Positions 9,277 through 16,811 of a DNA stretch of 32,451 bases are shown piece by piece. The number at the start of each line of letters is the position of its first letter. The stretch's first letter is position 1. The notes beneath the pieces were generated by a model, which searched no databases, was not told the origin of the DNA, and saw nothing but the letters and a program-made list of their open reading frames with translations. This stretch comes from Roseateles sp. Its GTDB lineage: Bacteria; Pseudomonadota; Gammaproteobacteria; Burkholderiales; Burkholderiaceae. The position numbers and the translations under genes were made by a program. Where the stretch lies: assembly GCA_019232985.1 (NCBI GenBank), contig JAFAMW010000057.1:1-32451 (forward strand). The letters run 5' to 3'.

Positions 9277-10139
9277 GCGACGCCCCCCTGTCCTTCGACG
9301 CCGGCCGCGGCCGGCGCTGGCGCCAGTTCCGCGCGAACCGGCTCGCGCTCGCCGGCGCGGCCGTGCTCGCACTGCTGCTGCTCGTCGCGCTCGCGGCGCC
9401 CTGGCTCGCGCCCTATGACCCGACGCTCGGCGACCTGCACCACGCACGCCTGCTGCCGCCGTCGGCCGTGCATTGGGCCGGCACCGACGAGCAGGGCCGC
9501 GACATCCTCGCGCGCCTCGTCTTCGGCGCGCGCGTGACCCTGTACATCGTCGGCCTCGTCGCCGTGATCGCTGCGCCGCTCGGGCTCGCCGTCGGCACGC
9601 TCGCGGGTTTCGCAGGCGGCTGGGTCGACACGCTGCTGATGCGCGTGACCGATCTGTTCCTCGCGTTCCCGCGCCTGATCCTCGCGCTCGCGCTCGCCGC
9701 GGCGCTCGGGCCCGGCGTCGGCAACGCCGTGCTCGCGATCGCGCTGACGGCCTGGCCGCCCTATGCGCGGCTCGCGCGCGCCGAGACCCTGCTGCACGCG
9801 CGCGCCGACTACGTGCGCGCGGCGCGCGCGCTCGGCGCGTCGCCCGCGCGCATCCTGCTGCGCCACCTGATGCCGGCCGCGCTGCCCTCGCTCGTCGTGC
9901 GCGTGACGCTCGACATGGCCGGCATCATCCTGACGGCCGCGGGCCTCGGCTTCCTGGGCCTGGGCGCGCAGCCGCCGAGCCCCGAGTGGGGCGCGATGAT
10001 CGCGGGCGGGCGCGCGTTCGTGCTCGACCAATGGTGGGTCGCCGCGGCGCCGGGCCTCGCGATCTTCGTCGTCAGCATGGCCTTCAACCTGCTCGGCGAC
10101 GGCCTGCGCGACGCGCTCGACCCGAAGTCGGCCGACTGA
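9273..10139 (+). CDS. ABC transporter permease, DppC/OppC type
   Basis: Second permease subunit, 288 residues. The N-terminal helix (about residues 26-47) is followed by the family's WLAPYDP and HWAGTDEQGRDILARLVFGA motif. The EAA loop reads DYVRAARALGASPARILLRH near residue 172. The C-terminus has the typical FLGLGAQPPSPEWGAMI and FNLLGDGLRDALDP. The ATG lies inside the stop of the preceding permease (4-bp overlap). The expected dppD/dppF-like ATPase genes do not follow; instead methylglyoxal synthase comes after a 55-bp gap, so the transporter must borrow ATPases encoded elsewhere. Confidence 0.94.
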   Translation: MSDAPLSFDAGRGRRWRQFRANRLALAGAAVLALLLLVALAAPWLAPYDPTLGDLHHARLLPPSAVHWAGTDEQGRDILARLVFGARVTLYIVGLVAVIAAPLGLAVGTLAGFAGGWVDTLLMRVTDLFLAFPRLILALALAAALGPGVGNAVLAIALTAWPPYARLARAETLLHARADYVRAARALGASPARILLRHLMPAALPSLVVRVTLDMAGIILTAAGLGFLGLGAQPPSPEWGAMIAGGRAFVLDQWWVAAAPGLAIFVVSMAFNLLGDGLRDALDPKSAD

Positions 10140-10181
10140 TCGCTGCTTGCAGTTTGAAGCACGGCCGTAACCGTGCCGCCC

Positions 10182-10187
10182 TATCAT
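10182..10187 (+). promoter_or_regulatory. -10 box TATCAT of mgsA, probably leaderless
   Basis: TATCAT ends 7 nt before the mgsA ATG and no Shine-Dalgarno is present. Just upstream lies an inverted repeat GCACGG-CCGTAA-CCGTGC (10159-10176) that overlaps where a -35 element would sit and could be an operator. Confidence 0.5.
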
Positions 10188-10194
10188 CCGGCGC

Positions 10195-10566
10195 ATGAAA
10201 ATCGCGCTGATCGCCCACGACCACAAGAAGGACGCGATGGTGGCCCTGGCCATCGAGTTCGCGGCCTTTCTCAAGACCTGCACGCTGCTCGCGACCGGCA
10301 CGACCGGCGGGCGCCTGCACAGCGAGGTCGGCCTCGAGGTCGAGCGCATGCTGTCGGGCCCCCTCGGCGGCGACCTGCAGATCGGCGCGCGCCTCGCCGA
10401 AGGCCAGGTCGACGCGGTGATCTTCCTGCGCGACCCGATGACGCCGCAGCCCCACGAACCCGACATCAACGCGCTCGTGCGCGCCTGCGACGTCCACGAC
10501 GTGCCCTGCGCGACGAACGTGTCTTCGGCACGGCTCGTGCTGGCACGCCTGGCGGAAATCGGCTAA
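10195..10566 (+). CDS. mgsA: Methylglyoxal synthase
   Basis: Converts dihydroxyacetone phosphate to methylglyoxal and phosphate, a cytoplasmic bypass that relieves sugar-phosphate build-up. The 123 residues (E. coli has 152) contain every key element: [11 protein letters not shown] at the N-terminus, phosphate-binding TGTTGGR at 34-40, SGPLGGD with catalytic Asp60, PHEPD with His87, and CATNVSSA near 105. The short form lacks only the E. coli N- and C-terminal extensions and is complete. It has its own -10 box close to the ATG. It lies downstream of the chitinase/transporter genes but is probably separately transcribed. Confidence 0.96.
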   Translation: MKIALIAHDHKKDAMVALAIEFAAFLKTCTLLATGTTGGRLHSEVGLEVERMLSGPLGGDLQIGARLAEGQVDAVIFLRDPMTPQPHEPDINALVRACDVHDVPCATNVSSARLVLARLAEIG

Positions 10567-10571
10567 TGCAT

Positions 10572-10628
10572 TAAAATCTTCGGCTCAGCCCATTTTCAAG
10601 GCTGTTCGTAACAAGCAACACTACGGAG
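10572..10628 (+). promoter_or_regulatory. Promoter -10 and Shine-Dalgarno of the small basic protein gene
   Basis: TAAAAT at 10572-10577, just after the mgsA stop, resembles a -10 box. It would give a leader of about 50 nt ending in ACGGAG (10623-10628), a good Shine-Dalgarno 5 nt before the ATG at 10634. No clear -35 is seen. Confidence 0.4.
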
Positions 10629-10633
10629 CCGTC

Positions 10634-10789
10634 ATGGGCAACAAGATCGTCACCGAGGCCGACAAGAAGGCCACCCCGCGCCTCGCCGGCACCACTTCGC
10701 GCCAGGGCGACGGCCAGCGCAAGAGCCAGGAGCGCGGTTCGCATACCCGCTCGAAGAAGAACCCGGGCAAGCGTCCGCACAGCGGCTGA
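10634..10789 (+). CDS. Small basic protein of 51 residues, unknown function
   Basis: The ORF begins MGNKIVTEADKKATPRLAGT and ends HTRSKKNPGKRPHSG. It is hydrophilic, rich in Lys, Arg, Gly and Ser, with no hydrophobic core, so it is probably disordered; a role with nucleic acid or ribosomes is only a guess from charge. Support for a real gene: a good Shine-Dalgarno (GGAG) at the correct distance, an upstream -10-like box, and a perfect intrinsic-type terminator 26 bp after the stop, making it a compact single-gene transcription unit. It is not the ribosomal protein THX by sequence. A conserved family in Burkholderiales is possible, but I do not recognise it. Confidence 0.75.
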   Translation: MGNKIVTEADKKATPRLAGTTSRQGDGQRKSQERGSHTRSKKNPGKRPHSG

Positions 10790-10814
10790 AGCCTCGGGAG
10801 CCTTCTCCCAGCGC

Positions 10815-10851
10815 AATGCCCCGTCGCCTCCGGCACGGGGCATTCTTCATT
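10815..10851 (+). terminator. Intrinsic-type terminator after the small basic protein gene
   Basis: A perfect 10-bp inverted repeat, AATGCCCCGT (10815-10824) and ACGGGGCATT (10835-10844), encloses a 10-nt loop and is followed by CTTCATT. The A/T ends of the stem make it usable on either strand, but only the plus-strand gene needs it. Confidence 0.8.
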
Positions 10852-10874
10852 CAAGACCTGACTGATCAATCGCC

Positions 10875-12551
10875 ATGATCCGCATCCAGGAACTCAAGCT
10901 CCCGCTAGCCCACGCCGAACCCGCGCTGCGGGAAGCCGTCGTCGCCCGCCTGGGCATCGCCGACGCCGCGCTCAAGTCCTTCCACGTGTTCCGGCGCGGC
11001 TACGACGCGCGCAAGAAGACCGCGATCCAGCTCGCCTACACGATCGACTGCGAGGTCGACGACGCGGCCGCGCTGCTCGCGCGCCACGCCGGCGACCACA
11101 ACATCCGGCCGACGCCGGACACCGAGTACAAGTTCGTCGGCCACGCGCGCGACGTCACCCCGGCCGACTGGCCCGAGGACCGGCGCCCGGTCGTCGTCGG
11201 CTTCGGCCCCTGCGGCCTGATGGCCGCGCTGATCCTCGCCCAGATGGGCCTGCGCCCGATCGTGCTCGAGCGCGGCCGCCAGGTGCGCGAGCGCACCAAG
11301 GACACCTGGGGCCTGTGGCGCCAGAGCGTGCTCGAGCCCGAATCGAACGTGCAGTTCGGCGAGGGCGGCGCCGGCACCTTCTCGGACGGCAAGCTCTACA
11401 GCCAGATCTCCGACCCGCGCCACCTGACGCGCAAGCTGCTCAAGGAGTTCGTCAAGGCCGGCGCGCCCGAGGAGATCCTGTTCGTCAGCAAGCCGCATAT
11501 CGGCACGTTCCGGCTCGTATCGATGATCATCAAGATGCGCGCCGAGATCGAGTCGCTCGGCGGCGAGATCCGTTTCCAGGCCAGGGTCGCCGACCTGCAC
11601 GTCGAGGACGGCCCGGACGGTCGCCAGGTGCGCGGCGTCACGCTCGCGTCGGGCGAGCAGATCCGCAGCGACCACGTGATCCTCGCGCTCGGCCATAGCG
11701 CGCGCGACACCTTCGCGATGCTGCACGAGCGCGGCGTGCAGATGGAGGCCAAGCCCTTCTCGATCGGCTACCGCATCGAGCACCCGCAAAGCCTGATCGA
11801 CCGCGCGCGCTTCGGCCCGTTCGCGGGCAACGAGATCCTCGGCGCGGCCGACTACAAGCTCGTCCACCACGCCAAGAACGGCCGTTCGGTCTACAGCTTC
11901 TGCATGTGCCCGGGCGGCACCGTCGTCGCGGCGACGAGCGAGCCGCAGCGCGTCGTCACGAACGGCATGAGCCAGTACTCGCGCAACGAGCGCAACGCCA
12001 ACGCCGGCATCGTCGTCGGCATCACGCCCGAGGACTACCGCCAGGACGGCAAGACCGACGGCAGCCGCGTGAGCCCGCTCGACGGCATGGCCTTCCAGCG
12101 CTTCTGGGAGAGCCGCGCCTACGAGCTCGGCGGCGGCGACTACCGCGCGCCGGCGGCGCTCGTCGGCGACTTCGTCAAGCGCCAGCGCTCGGCGGCGCTC
12201 GGCGGCGTCGAGCCCTCGTACCAGCCCGGCGTGACGTTGACCGACCTGCAGCAAAAGGGCCGCGGCAGCCTGCCCGACTACTGCCTCGACGCGATCCGCG
12301 AGGCGCTGCCCGCGTTCGAGCGCCAGATCAAGGGCTTCGCGATGGCCGACGCGGTGCTGACCGGCGTCGAGACGCGCACCTCGTCGCCGCTGCGCATCAA
12401 CCGCGGCCGCGACTACCAGAGCCTCAACGTGCGCGGCCTGTACCCGGCCGGCGAGGGCGCCGGCTACGCGGGCGGCATCATGAGCGCGGGCGTCGACGGC
12501 ATCGAGGTCGCCGAGGCCGTCGGCGCGGCGCTGCTGCAGCGCGCCGGCTGA
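10875..12551 (+). CDS. FAD-dependent dehydrogenase/oxidoreductase, COG2509-like
   Basis: A 558-residue flavoprotein of the family of uncharacterised FAD-dependent dehydrogenases. An N-terminal domain of about 100 residues, with RRGYDARKKTAIQLAYTIDC, precedes the FAD-binding Rossmann motif VVVGFGPCGLMAA (GFGPCG at 109-114). Then come NVQFGEGGAGTFSDGKLYSQ near 155, a second nucleotide-contact region LALGHSARDTF, a CMCPGG stretch, and a C-terminal FAD-contact YPAGEGAGYAGGIMSAGVDG. The substrate is unknown in this family. It stands alone: a terminator precedes it and the next genes are convergent, 22 bp away. Confidence 0.92.
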   Translation: MIRIQELKLPLAHAEPALREAVVARLGIADAALKSFHVFRRGYDARKKTAIQLAYTIDCEVDDAAALLARHAGDHNIRPTPDTEYKFVGHARDVTPADWPEDRRPVVVGFGPCGLMAALILAQMGLRPIVLERGRQVRERTKDTWGLWRQSVLEPESNVQFGEGGAGTFSDGKLYSQISDPRHLTRKLLKEFVKAGAPEEILFVSKPHIGTFRLVSMIIKMRAEIESLGGEIRFQARVADLHVEDGPDGRQVRGVTLASGEQIRSDHVILALGHSARDTFAMLHERGVQMEAKPFSIGYRIEHPQSLIDRARFGPFAGNEILGAADYKLVHHAKNGRSVYSFCMCPGGTVVAATSEPQRVVTNGMSQYSRNERNANAGIVVGITPEDYRQDGKTDGSRVSPLDGMAFQRFWESRAYELGGGDYRAPAALVGDFVKRQRSAALGGVEPSYQPGVTLTDLQQKGRGSLPDYCLDAIREALPAFERQIKGFAMADAVLTGVETRTSSPLRINRGRDYQSLNVRGLYPAGEGAGYAGGIMSAGVDGIEVAEAVGAALLQRAG

Positions 12552-12573
12552 CGTGGCGCGCGCGGTCGGCGCC

Positions 12574-13473
12574 TCAGCGCGGCGGCGGCTTGGCGAGGTC
12601 GCGGTAGAACGCCGCGATCTCGGCGGCATGGCGCTGGCGCGTCGCGGGCGGCAGCTCGGCGTTCATTTTCAGGTGCACGAGCGCCTGGCCGTCGGGCGTC
12701 GCGAACAGCGCGTCGACCTGACGGATTACGGTCAGGCCCCAGGATGTGCGCGGGCAGGCGATGCCAGCGTGCACGAGCTCGGTGTTGCCGGCGACCGGCG
12801 CCCCGACGACCTGGCCCGCCGCGCTGCCGAGCTCGGCGGCGCGGACCCAACCGAAGCCGTAGTCGGCCCGGCCTTTGACGAGCATCTCGGGGATGTTGCG
12901 GCCGAAGTCGTTGGCGCTGTAGCGCTTGAGGTTTGCGTCGGCCGGAGCCGCGCGCAGCTGGGCGTTGATGTAGTCGCCATAGCTGCGCCCGTCGTTGATC
13001 GCGCCGCGCAGCCGGCGGTCGGCTAACAGCCGCGGCAGGTCGACCTCGCCGGCTGCGTCGCGCGGCAGCGCCGCGAGCTTGTCGCGGCGCACGATCACGC
13101 CGGGCGGCGGGGTCAGCAATACGTCGGTGAAGTAGGCGAGGCGGTCGCGCTCGGGCGTGCGGCCGGCGAACAGATAGCAGGCCGGCTCGCCGTTGCCGAT
13201 CATCTCCCAGCCGCGGCGCGGGTTGGCTTGTTCGAACAGATGCTCGACGCCGGTCCAGCGACTCCGCAGAAACACCGCCAGCGTTGCGGCGAAGGAAAGC
13301 GCCACAGGCTTCGGGCGGGTCGTGTCCCCCGCCATCGTGGCCTCGGTGGTCGCGGGGACGGCCTCGCTACTCAACCAGATCACGGTGCGAATCGGTGGCG
13401 CGGCGGCGTCGGCCCGGGCGAAACTGCCTGCCGAGGCCAGCAAGGTCACGATCAGAACGTGCGCGCTTCTCAT
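12574..13473 (-). CDS. Periplasmic solute-binding-like protein, tandem copy 1
   Basis: A 299-residue protein with a signal peptide (MRSAHVLIVTLLASAGSFARA). The mature part resembles amino-acid-type (family 3) solute-binding proteins or the TIGR02285 group: RTPERDRLAYFTDVLL, VIVRRDKLAALPRDAAGEVD, INDGRSYGDYINAQL, CPRTSWGLTVIRQVDALF and a C-terminal AAFYRDLAKPPPR. It is one of three adjacent paralogues in the same orientation. Its last 39 bases are identical to those of copy 2, a sign of recent duplication or gene conversion. Copy 1 has a 7-residue longer N-terminal half. No transporter genes adjoin, so it may be a sensor input or an orphan binder. The ligand is unknown. Confidence 0.85.
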   Translation of the reverse strand: MRSAHVLIVTLLASAGSFARADAAAPPIRTVIWLSSEAVPATTEATMAGDTTRPKPVALSFAATLAVFLRSRWTGVEHLFEQANPRRGWEMIGNGEPACYLFAGRTPERDRLAYFTDVLLTPPPGVIVRRDKLAALPRDAAGEVDLPRLLADRRLRGAINDGRSYGDYINAQLRAAPADANLKRYSANDFGRNIPEMLVKGRADYGFGWVRAAELGSAAGQVVGAPVAGNTELVHAGIACPRTSWGLTVIRQVDALFATPDGQALVHLKMNAELPPATRQRHAAEIAAFYRDLAKPPPR

Positions 13474-13492
13474 GGTTGTGGGGGGGCTGCGT

Positions 13493-14371
13493 TCAGCGCG
13501 GCGGCGGCTTGGCGAGGTCGCGGTAGAACGCGGCGATCTCGGCCGCGTAGCGCTTGCGCGTCGCCGGCATCATCTGCTGGTCCATCTTGAGGCGGATCAT
13601 GGCCTGACCGTCGGGCGTCGCGAACAGCGCGTCGACCTGGCGGATCACGGCCAGGCCCCAGGGCGTGCGCGGACAGGCGACGCCACCGTGCACGAGCTGG
13701 TCGACGCCGGCGATGGGCGCGCCGACGACGCTGCCGGCCCACTCCCCGAGCTCGACGGCGCGGTTGAAACCGAAGCTGTAGTCGGCGCGATTCTTTGCCA
13801 GCATCTCGACCATGTTGTGGCCGGAGTCCTTGGTGCCGTAGTGCGCGAGCTTGGCGTCGGGCGGCGCCGCGTGCAGCTGGGCGTCGATGAACGGCCCGTA
13901 GCTGCGCGCTTCGGTGATCGCGCCGCGCAGCCGGTGGTCGGCGAGCAGCCGCGCGAGGTCGACCTCGCCCGCGGCGTTGCGCGGCAGGGCCGCGAGCTTG
14001 TCGCGCCGCACCAGCACTTCGTGCGGCGCGACGAGCAGCGCGTCGGCGAAGTAGGCGAGGCGTTCGCGCTCCGGCGTGCGCACCGCAAACAGCTGGCAGG
14101 CGGGCTCGCCGGCCGCGATCATTTCCCAGCTGCGGCGCGCGTTGGCCAGTTCGAACGCATGGCCGACGCCGCGCCAGCGCGAGCGCAGGAAGGCCGCGAG
14201 GTCGAGTGCGAACGAGGGCGGCCGGGGCGTCGTCCCGGCGGCCGGGGCGGGGTGCAGGTCCTCGCTCGTCAGCCAGGTCACGCTGCGCAGGGGCGGGGGA
14301 GCGTCGTCGGCCCAGGCGCAGGCCCCCGCTGCCGTCAGCAGGGTCGCGATCGCCGCGTGGCCGAGCTTCAT
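13493..14371 (-). CDS. Periplasmic solute-binding-like protein, tandem copy 2
   Basis: A 292-residue paralogue of its two neighbours. I start it at the ATG ending at 14371, because the signal peptide MKLGHAAIATLLTAAGACAW begins there; an upstream in-frame ATG (14404) would add 11 residues before it. Shared blocks are RTPERERLAYFADALL, VLVRRDKLAALPRNAAGEVD, ITEARSYGPFIDAQL, ACPRTPWGLAVIRQVDALFA and AAFYRDLAKPPPR. A CAGAAT box lies 7 nt before the start, so this copy may have its own promoter even though copy 3 is only 88 bp upstream. It has the same probable solute-binding fold, and its ligand is unknown. Confidence 0.84.
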   Translation of the reverse strand: MKLGHAAIATLLTAAGACAWADDAPPPLRSVTWLTSEDLHPAPAAGTTPRPPSFALDLAAFLRSRWRGVGHAFELANARRSWEMIAAGEPACQLFAVRTPERERLAYFADALLVAPHEVLVRRDKLAALPRNAAGEVDLARLLADHRLRGAITEARSYGPFIDAQLHAAPPDAKLAHYGTKDSGHNMVEMLAKNRADYSFGFNRAVELGEWAGSVVGAPIAGVDQLVHGGVACPRTPWGLAVIRQVDALFATPDGQAMIRLKMDQQMMPATRKRYAAEIAAFYRDLAKPPPR

Positions 14372-14459
14372 GGCGTCGATTCTGCCCAAGATTGCCAACG
14401 GCACGCCGGCGTGCCACGGGCGCGCAGTTGACGCCTCTGGCGCCTGCGAGATCGCCGCG

Positions 14460-15338
14460 TCAGCGCGGCGCCGGCTTCGCGCGCTCGCGGTAGAACGCCG
14501 CGAGCTCGGCCGCGTAGCGCTGCTGCGCGGCGGGCGCCATCCAGTGGTCCATCTCCTGGTGCAGCAGGGCCAGCCCCTCGGGCGTCGCGAACAGCGCGTC
14601 GACGCGCCGGATCACGGCCAGGCCCCAGGGCGTGCGCGGGCAGGCGATGCCGGCGCGCACGAGCAGGGTCGCGCCGGCCACGGGTACGCCGACGACGTCG
14701 GGCGCCTTGCCCACGCCGTCGAGCTCGGCGGCGAGGTCGTAACCGATGCTGTAGTCGGCCCGGTTCATCGCGAGCATGACGGGCACGTGGCTGCCGAAGT
14801 CGCTGGCCGCGTAGCGCGTGAGGTTGGCGTCGGCCGGCGCGTCGTGGAGCCGGGCGTCGATGAACGCGCCGTAGCTGCGCCCGTCGACGAGGGCGCCGCG
14901 CAGCCCGCGGTCGGCGAACAGCCGGTCGAGTTCGACCTCGCCGGCCGCGTTGCGCGGCAGCGCCGCGAGCTTGTCGCGGCGCACCAGCACCGCGGGCGGC
15001 GGCGCGATCATCACGTCGGCGAAATAGGCGAGGCGGTCGCGCTCGGGCGTGTGGACCGAGAACAGCTGGCAGGCCGGCTCGCCGTTGCCGAGCATCTGCC
15101 AGGCGCGGCGCGCGTTCGCGTGCACGACGCGATGGTCGACGTCGCGCCAATGCGCCTGCAGAAAGGCCGTCAGACGCACCGACAACGGCGCCTCCGCCGT
15201 CTTCCCTTCCGGGGCTTCGCGCGCGGTCTCGCCCGACAGCCAGGTCACGCCGTGGATGGCCGGCGTCGGCTCGTCGGCGTGCGCGAGCAGGCCCGCCGTC
15301 GCCAGCAGGATCGCGGCGGCCGCGCGGCGCAGGCTCAT
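14460..15338 (-). CDS. Periplasmic solute-binding-like protein, tandem copy 3
   Basis: A 292-residue protein, the first of the three paralogues in transcription order and the most diverged at its 3' end (YRERAKPAPR instead of YRDLAKPPPR). Signal peptide MSLRRAAAAILLATAGLLAHA; conserved blocks HTPERDRLAYFADVMI, VLVRRDKLAALPRNAAGEVE, VDGRSYGAFIDARL and ACPRTPWGLAVIRRVDALFA. The ATG ending at 15338 overlaps the stop of the upstream 81-residue gene by 4 bp, so the two are co-translated. The frame stays open upstream of this start, but that stretch is a shadow of the neighbouring genes. Confidence 0.85.
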   Translation of the reverse strand: MSLRRAAAAILLATAGLLAHADEPTPAIHGVTWLSGETAREAPEGKTAEAPLSVRLTAFLQAHWRDVDHRVVHANARRAWQMLGNGEPACQLFSVHTPERDRLAYFADVMIAPPPAVLVRRDKLAALPRNAAGEVELDRLFADRGLRGALVDGRSYGAFIDARLHDAPADANLTRYAASDFGSHVPVMLAMNRADYSIGYDLAAELDGVGKAPDVVGVPVAGATLLVRAGIACPRTPWGLAVIRRVDALFATPEGLALLHQEMDHWMAPAAQQRYAAELAAFYRERAKPAPR

Positions 15339-15580
15339 GGCGCGGCCGGCACCATCAGGTCGATCAGTTCGCGCACGAAGGCGAGCGCCTCCTCGGGCGT
15401 CGCGAAGTAGTACTCGCCGCCGAGGTCGGCCGCGTCGCCCTCTGGGCCGATATGGACGACCGACCAGCCCTGCGCGCCGCCCTCGATCGCGCAGATGCCG
15501 AACGCGCCCGGCGCGAGCTCGCGCGCGCTGCCGGCGGTGACGAAGATGTCGCGGCCCTGGTGCTCGTAATAGCGTTTCAC
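15335..15580 (-). CDS. Small protein of 81 residues, unknown function
   Basis: Begins with GTG (ending at 15580): MKRYYEHQGRDIFVTAGSAR, and continues with WSVVHIGPEG and GGEYYFATPEEALAFVRELI. It is soluble, acidic, with a mixed alpha/beta pattern and no signal peptide or known motif. A GACAAT box (15589-15594, minus strand) lies 8 nt upstream of the GTG, in the 66-bp gap after mltA. Its stop overlaps the start of solute-binding copy 3 by 4 bp, so it heads that gene run. The family is not recognised. Confidence 0.68.
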   Translation of the reverse strand: MKRYYEHQGRDIFVTAGSARELAPGAFGICAIEGGAQGWSVVHIGPEGDAADLGGEYYFATPEEALAFVRELIDLMVPAAP

Positions 15581-15646
15581 GGGGCCCGATTGTCCACGGC
15601 TTGCCGACGGCTTGCTTGTGCGGCGCGCATGCCCGGCGGCGCGGCG

Positions 15647-16795
15647 TCAGCGCAGCGGCCCGGCCGTGCGCGGCCACAGCGCCCAGACGCGCAGCGCCTG
15701 CTTCATGCGGCTCGCCAGCGCCTCGGCGTCGGCGCCCCAGCCCCAGAACAGGTCGACGCGCACGGCGCCCTGGATCGCGCTGCCGGTGTCCTGGGCGAGC
15801 ACGAGGCGGCGCAGCGGCTGGTCCGACAGCGGTGCGCTCGTGTCGAGCCACAGCGGCGTGCCGAGCGGCACGGCAAGCTTGTCGACGGCGACCGAGCGCC
15901 CCGGCGTCAGCGCGACGCCCTGGGCGCCGCGCGGGCCCAGCGCCGGGTCGGCGAGCGCCTCGGCGCGGAAGAACACGTAGCGCGGGTTCGCCCACAGCGC
16001 CTCGCGCAGGCGGCCCGGGTTGCGCCGCGCCCAGTCGCGGACGCCGGCCCACGACGCGTCGGCGAGCTCGCCGCGCGCGCGCAGCGCCGCGCCGATCGAC
16101 TGGTAGGGCAGGCCGTTGTCGCCGGCGTAGGACAGGCGCAGCCATTGAGGGCGGCCGTCGGCGCCGTCGAGGCGCAGCCGGCCCGAGCCCTGGACCTGGG
16201 CGATCGCGAGCTCGAGCGGGTCGGCGACGTAGGCGATCGCGTCGAGCGCCGCGCCGCCGCCTTCGTCGAGCTGGCGCCGCGTCAGGTAGGGCTGGCGGCG
16301 CCACAGGTCCCTGGGCGGCGCGAGCACGGGCACCTGGTTCGCCCCGCCGGCGCGGGCGGCGCCGGCGAGCTCGGGCTCGAAGTAGCCGGTCGCGAGGCCC
16401 TGGGCGTTGCCGTCGGGCGCCTCGACGCGCCAGGGGCGCAGGTGCTGCATGAGCCAGAGCATCGCGTCGGCGTCGTCGCGCGGCGCGTCACGCAGCGCCT
16501 CGGCGCAGACGGCGGTCCACTCGGGGGCGGGCCGCGCGCAACCGCGCTGCAGCGCGGCCCAGGCCTCGAGGGCCGCGTCGCCGCCCCAGCCGGGCAGGTC
16601 CTGCCACTCGGCGGCGGTCCAGCGCGCGTGCTCGCGCTGCAGGGTCGCGGCCGGTCCCGCGGGGGCGGTGCCCGGGGCGGGCGGCACGGCGGCCGTCGTC
16701 GAAGGCGCCGTGACCGGGGCGGGCCGGGTGAGCGGCACGCTCGTGCACGCGCCGAGCAGGGCAGTCGCGCCGACGATCAACGCGCGCTTGAGCAT
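15647..16795 (-). CDS. mltA: Membrane-bound lytic murein transglycosylase A
   Basis: Cleaves peptidoglycan glycan strands to 1,6-anhydro-muropeptides at the outer membrane. The 382 residues start with a lipoprotein signal peptide and lipobox LLGAC (Cys17), followed by a Pro/Thr/Ala-rich linker. Typical MltA elements are GYFEPEL in the first half, AIAYVADPLELAIAQVQGSG, GDNGLPYQSIG, NPRYVFF, LPLGTPLW-like VPLGTPLWLDTS and the C-terminal 3D-domain sequence LVLAQDTGSAIQGAVRVDLFWGWG with its conserved Asp residues. It lies 16 bp downstream of apaG and is probably cotranscribed with it; mltA next to apaG and rpe is familiar in betaproteobacteria. The product would supply anhydro-muropeptides for recycling. 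Confidence 0.95.
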   Translation of the reverse strand: MLKRALIVGATALLGACTSVPLTRPAPVTAPSTTAAVPPAPGTAPAGPAATLQREHARWTAAEWQDLPGWGGDAALEAWAALQRGCARPAPEWTAVCAEALRDAPRDDADAMLWLMQHLRPWRVEAPDGNAQGLATGYFEPELAGAARAGGANQVPVLAPPRDLWRRQPYLTRRQLDEGGGAALDAIAYVADPLELAIAQVQGSGRLRLDGADGRPQWLRLSYAGDNGLPYQSIGAALRARGELADASWAGVRDWARRNPGRLREALWANPRYVFFRAEALADPALGPRGAQGVALTPGRSVAVDKLAVPLGTPLWLDTSAPLSDQPLRRLVLAQDTGSAIQGAVRVDLFWGWGADAEALASRMKQALRVWALWPRTAGPLR

Positions 16796-16811
16796 CGAGC
16801 GGCTCAGGGCG

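Noticed and set aside
10159..10176. GCACGG/CCGTGC repeat as a terminator for the permease gene
   Set aside because: No T-tract follows, and it lies right at the mgsA promoter, so an operator role is more likely.
10905..12629. 574-codon minus-strand frame opposite the FAD dehydrogenase gene
   Set aside because: No motif, biased composition, and fully overlapped by a strongly recognised plus-strand protein.
13493..15338. CRISPR-like or short tandem repeats suggested by recurring identical blocks
   Set aside because: The recurrences are homologous 3' ends and conserved blocks of three paralogous genes about 0.9-1 kb apart.
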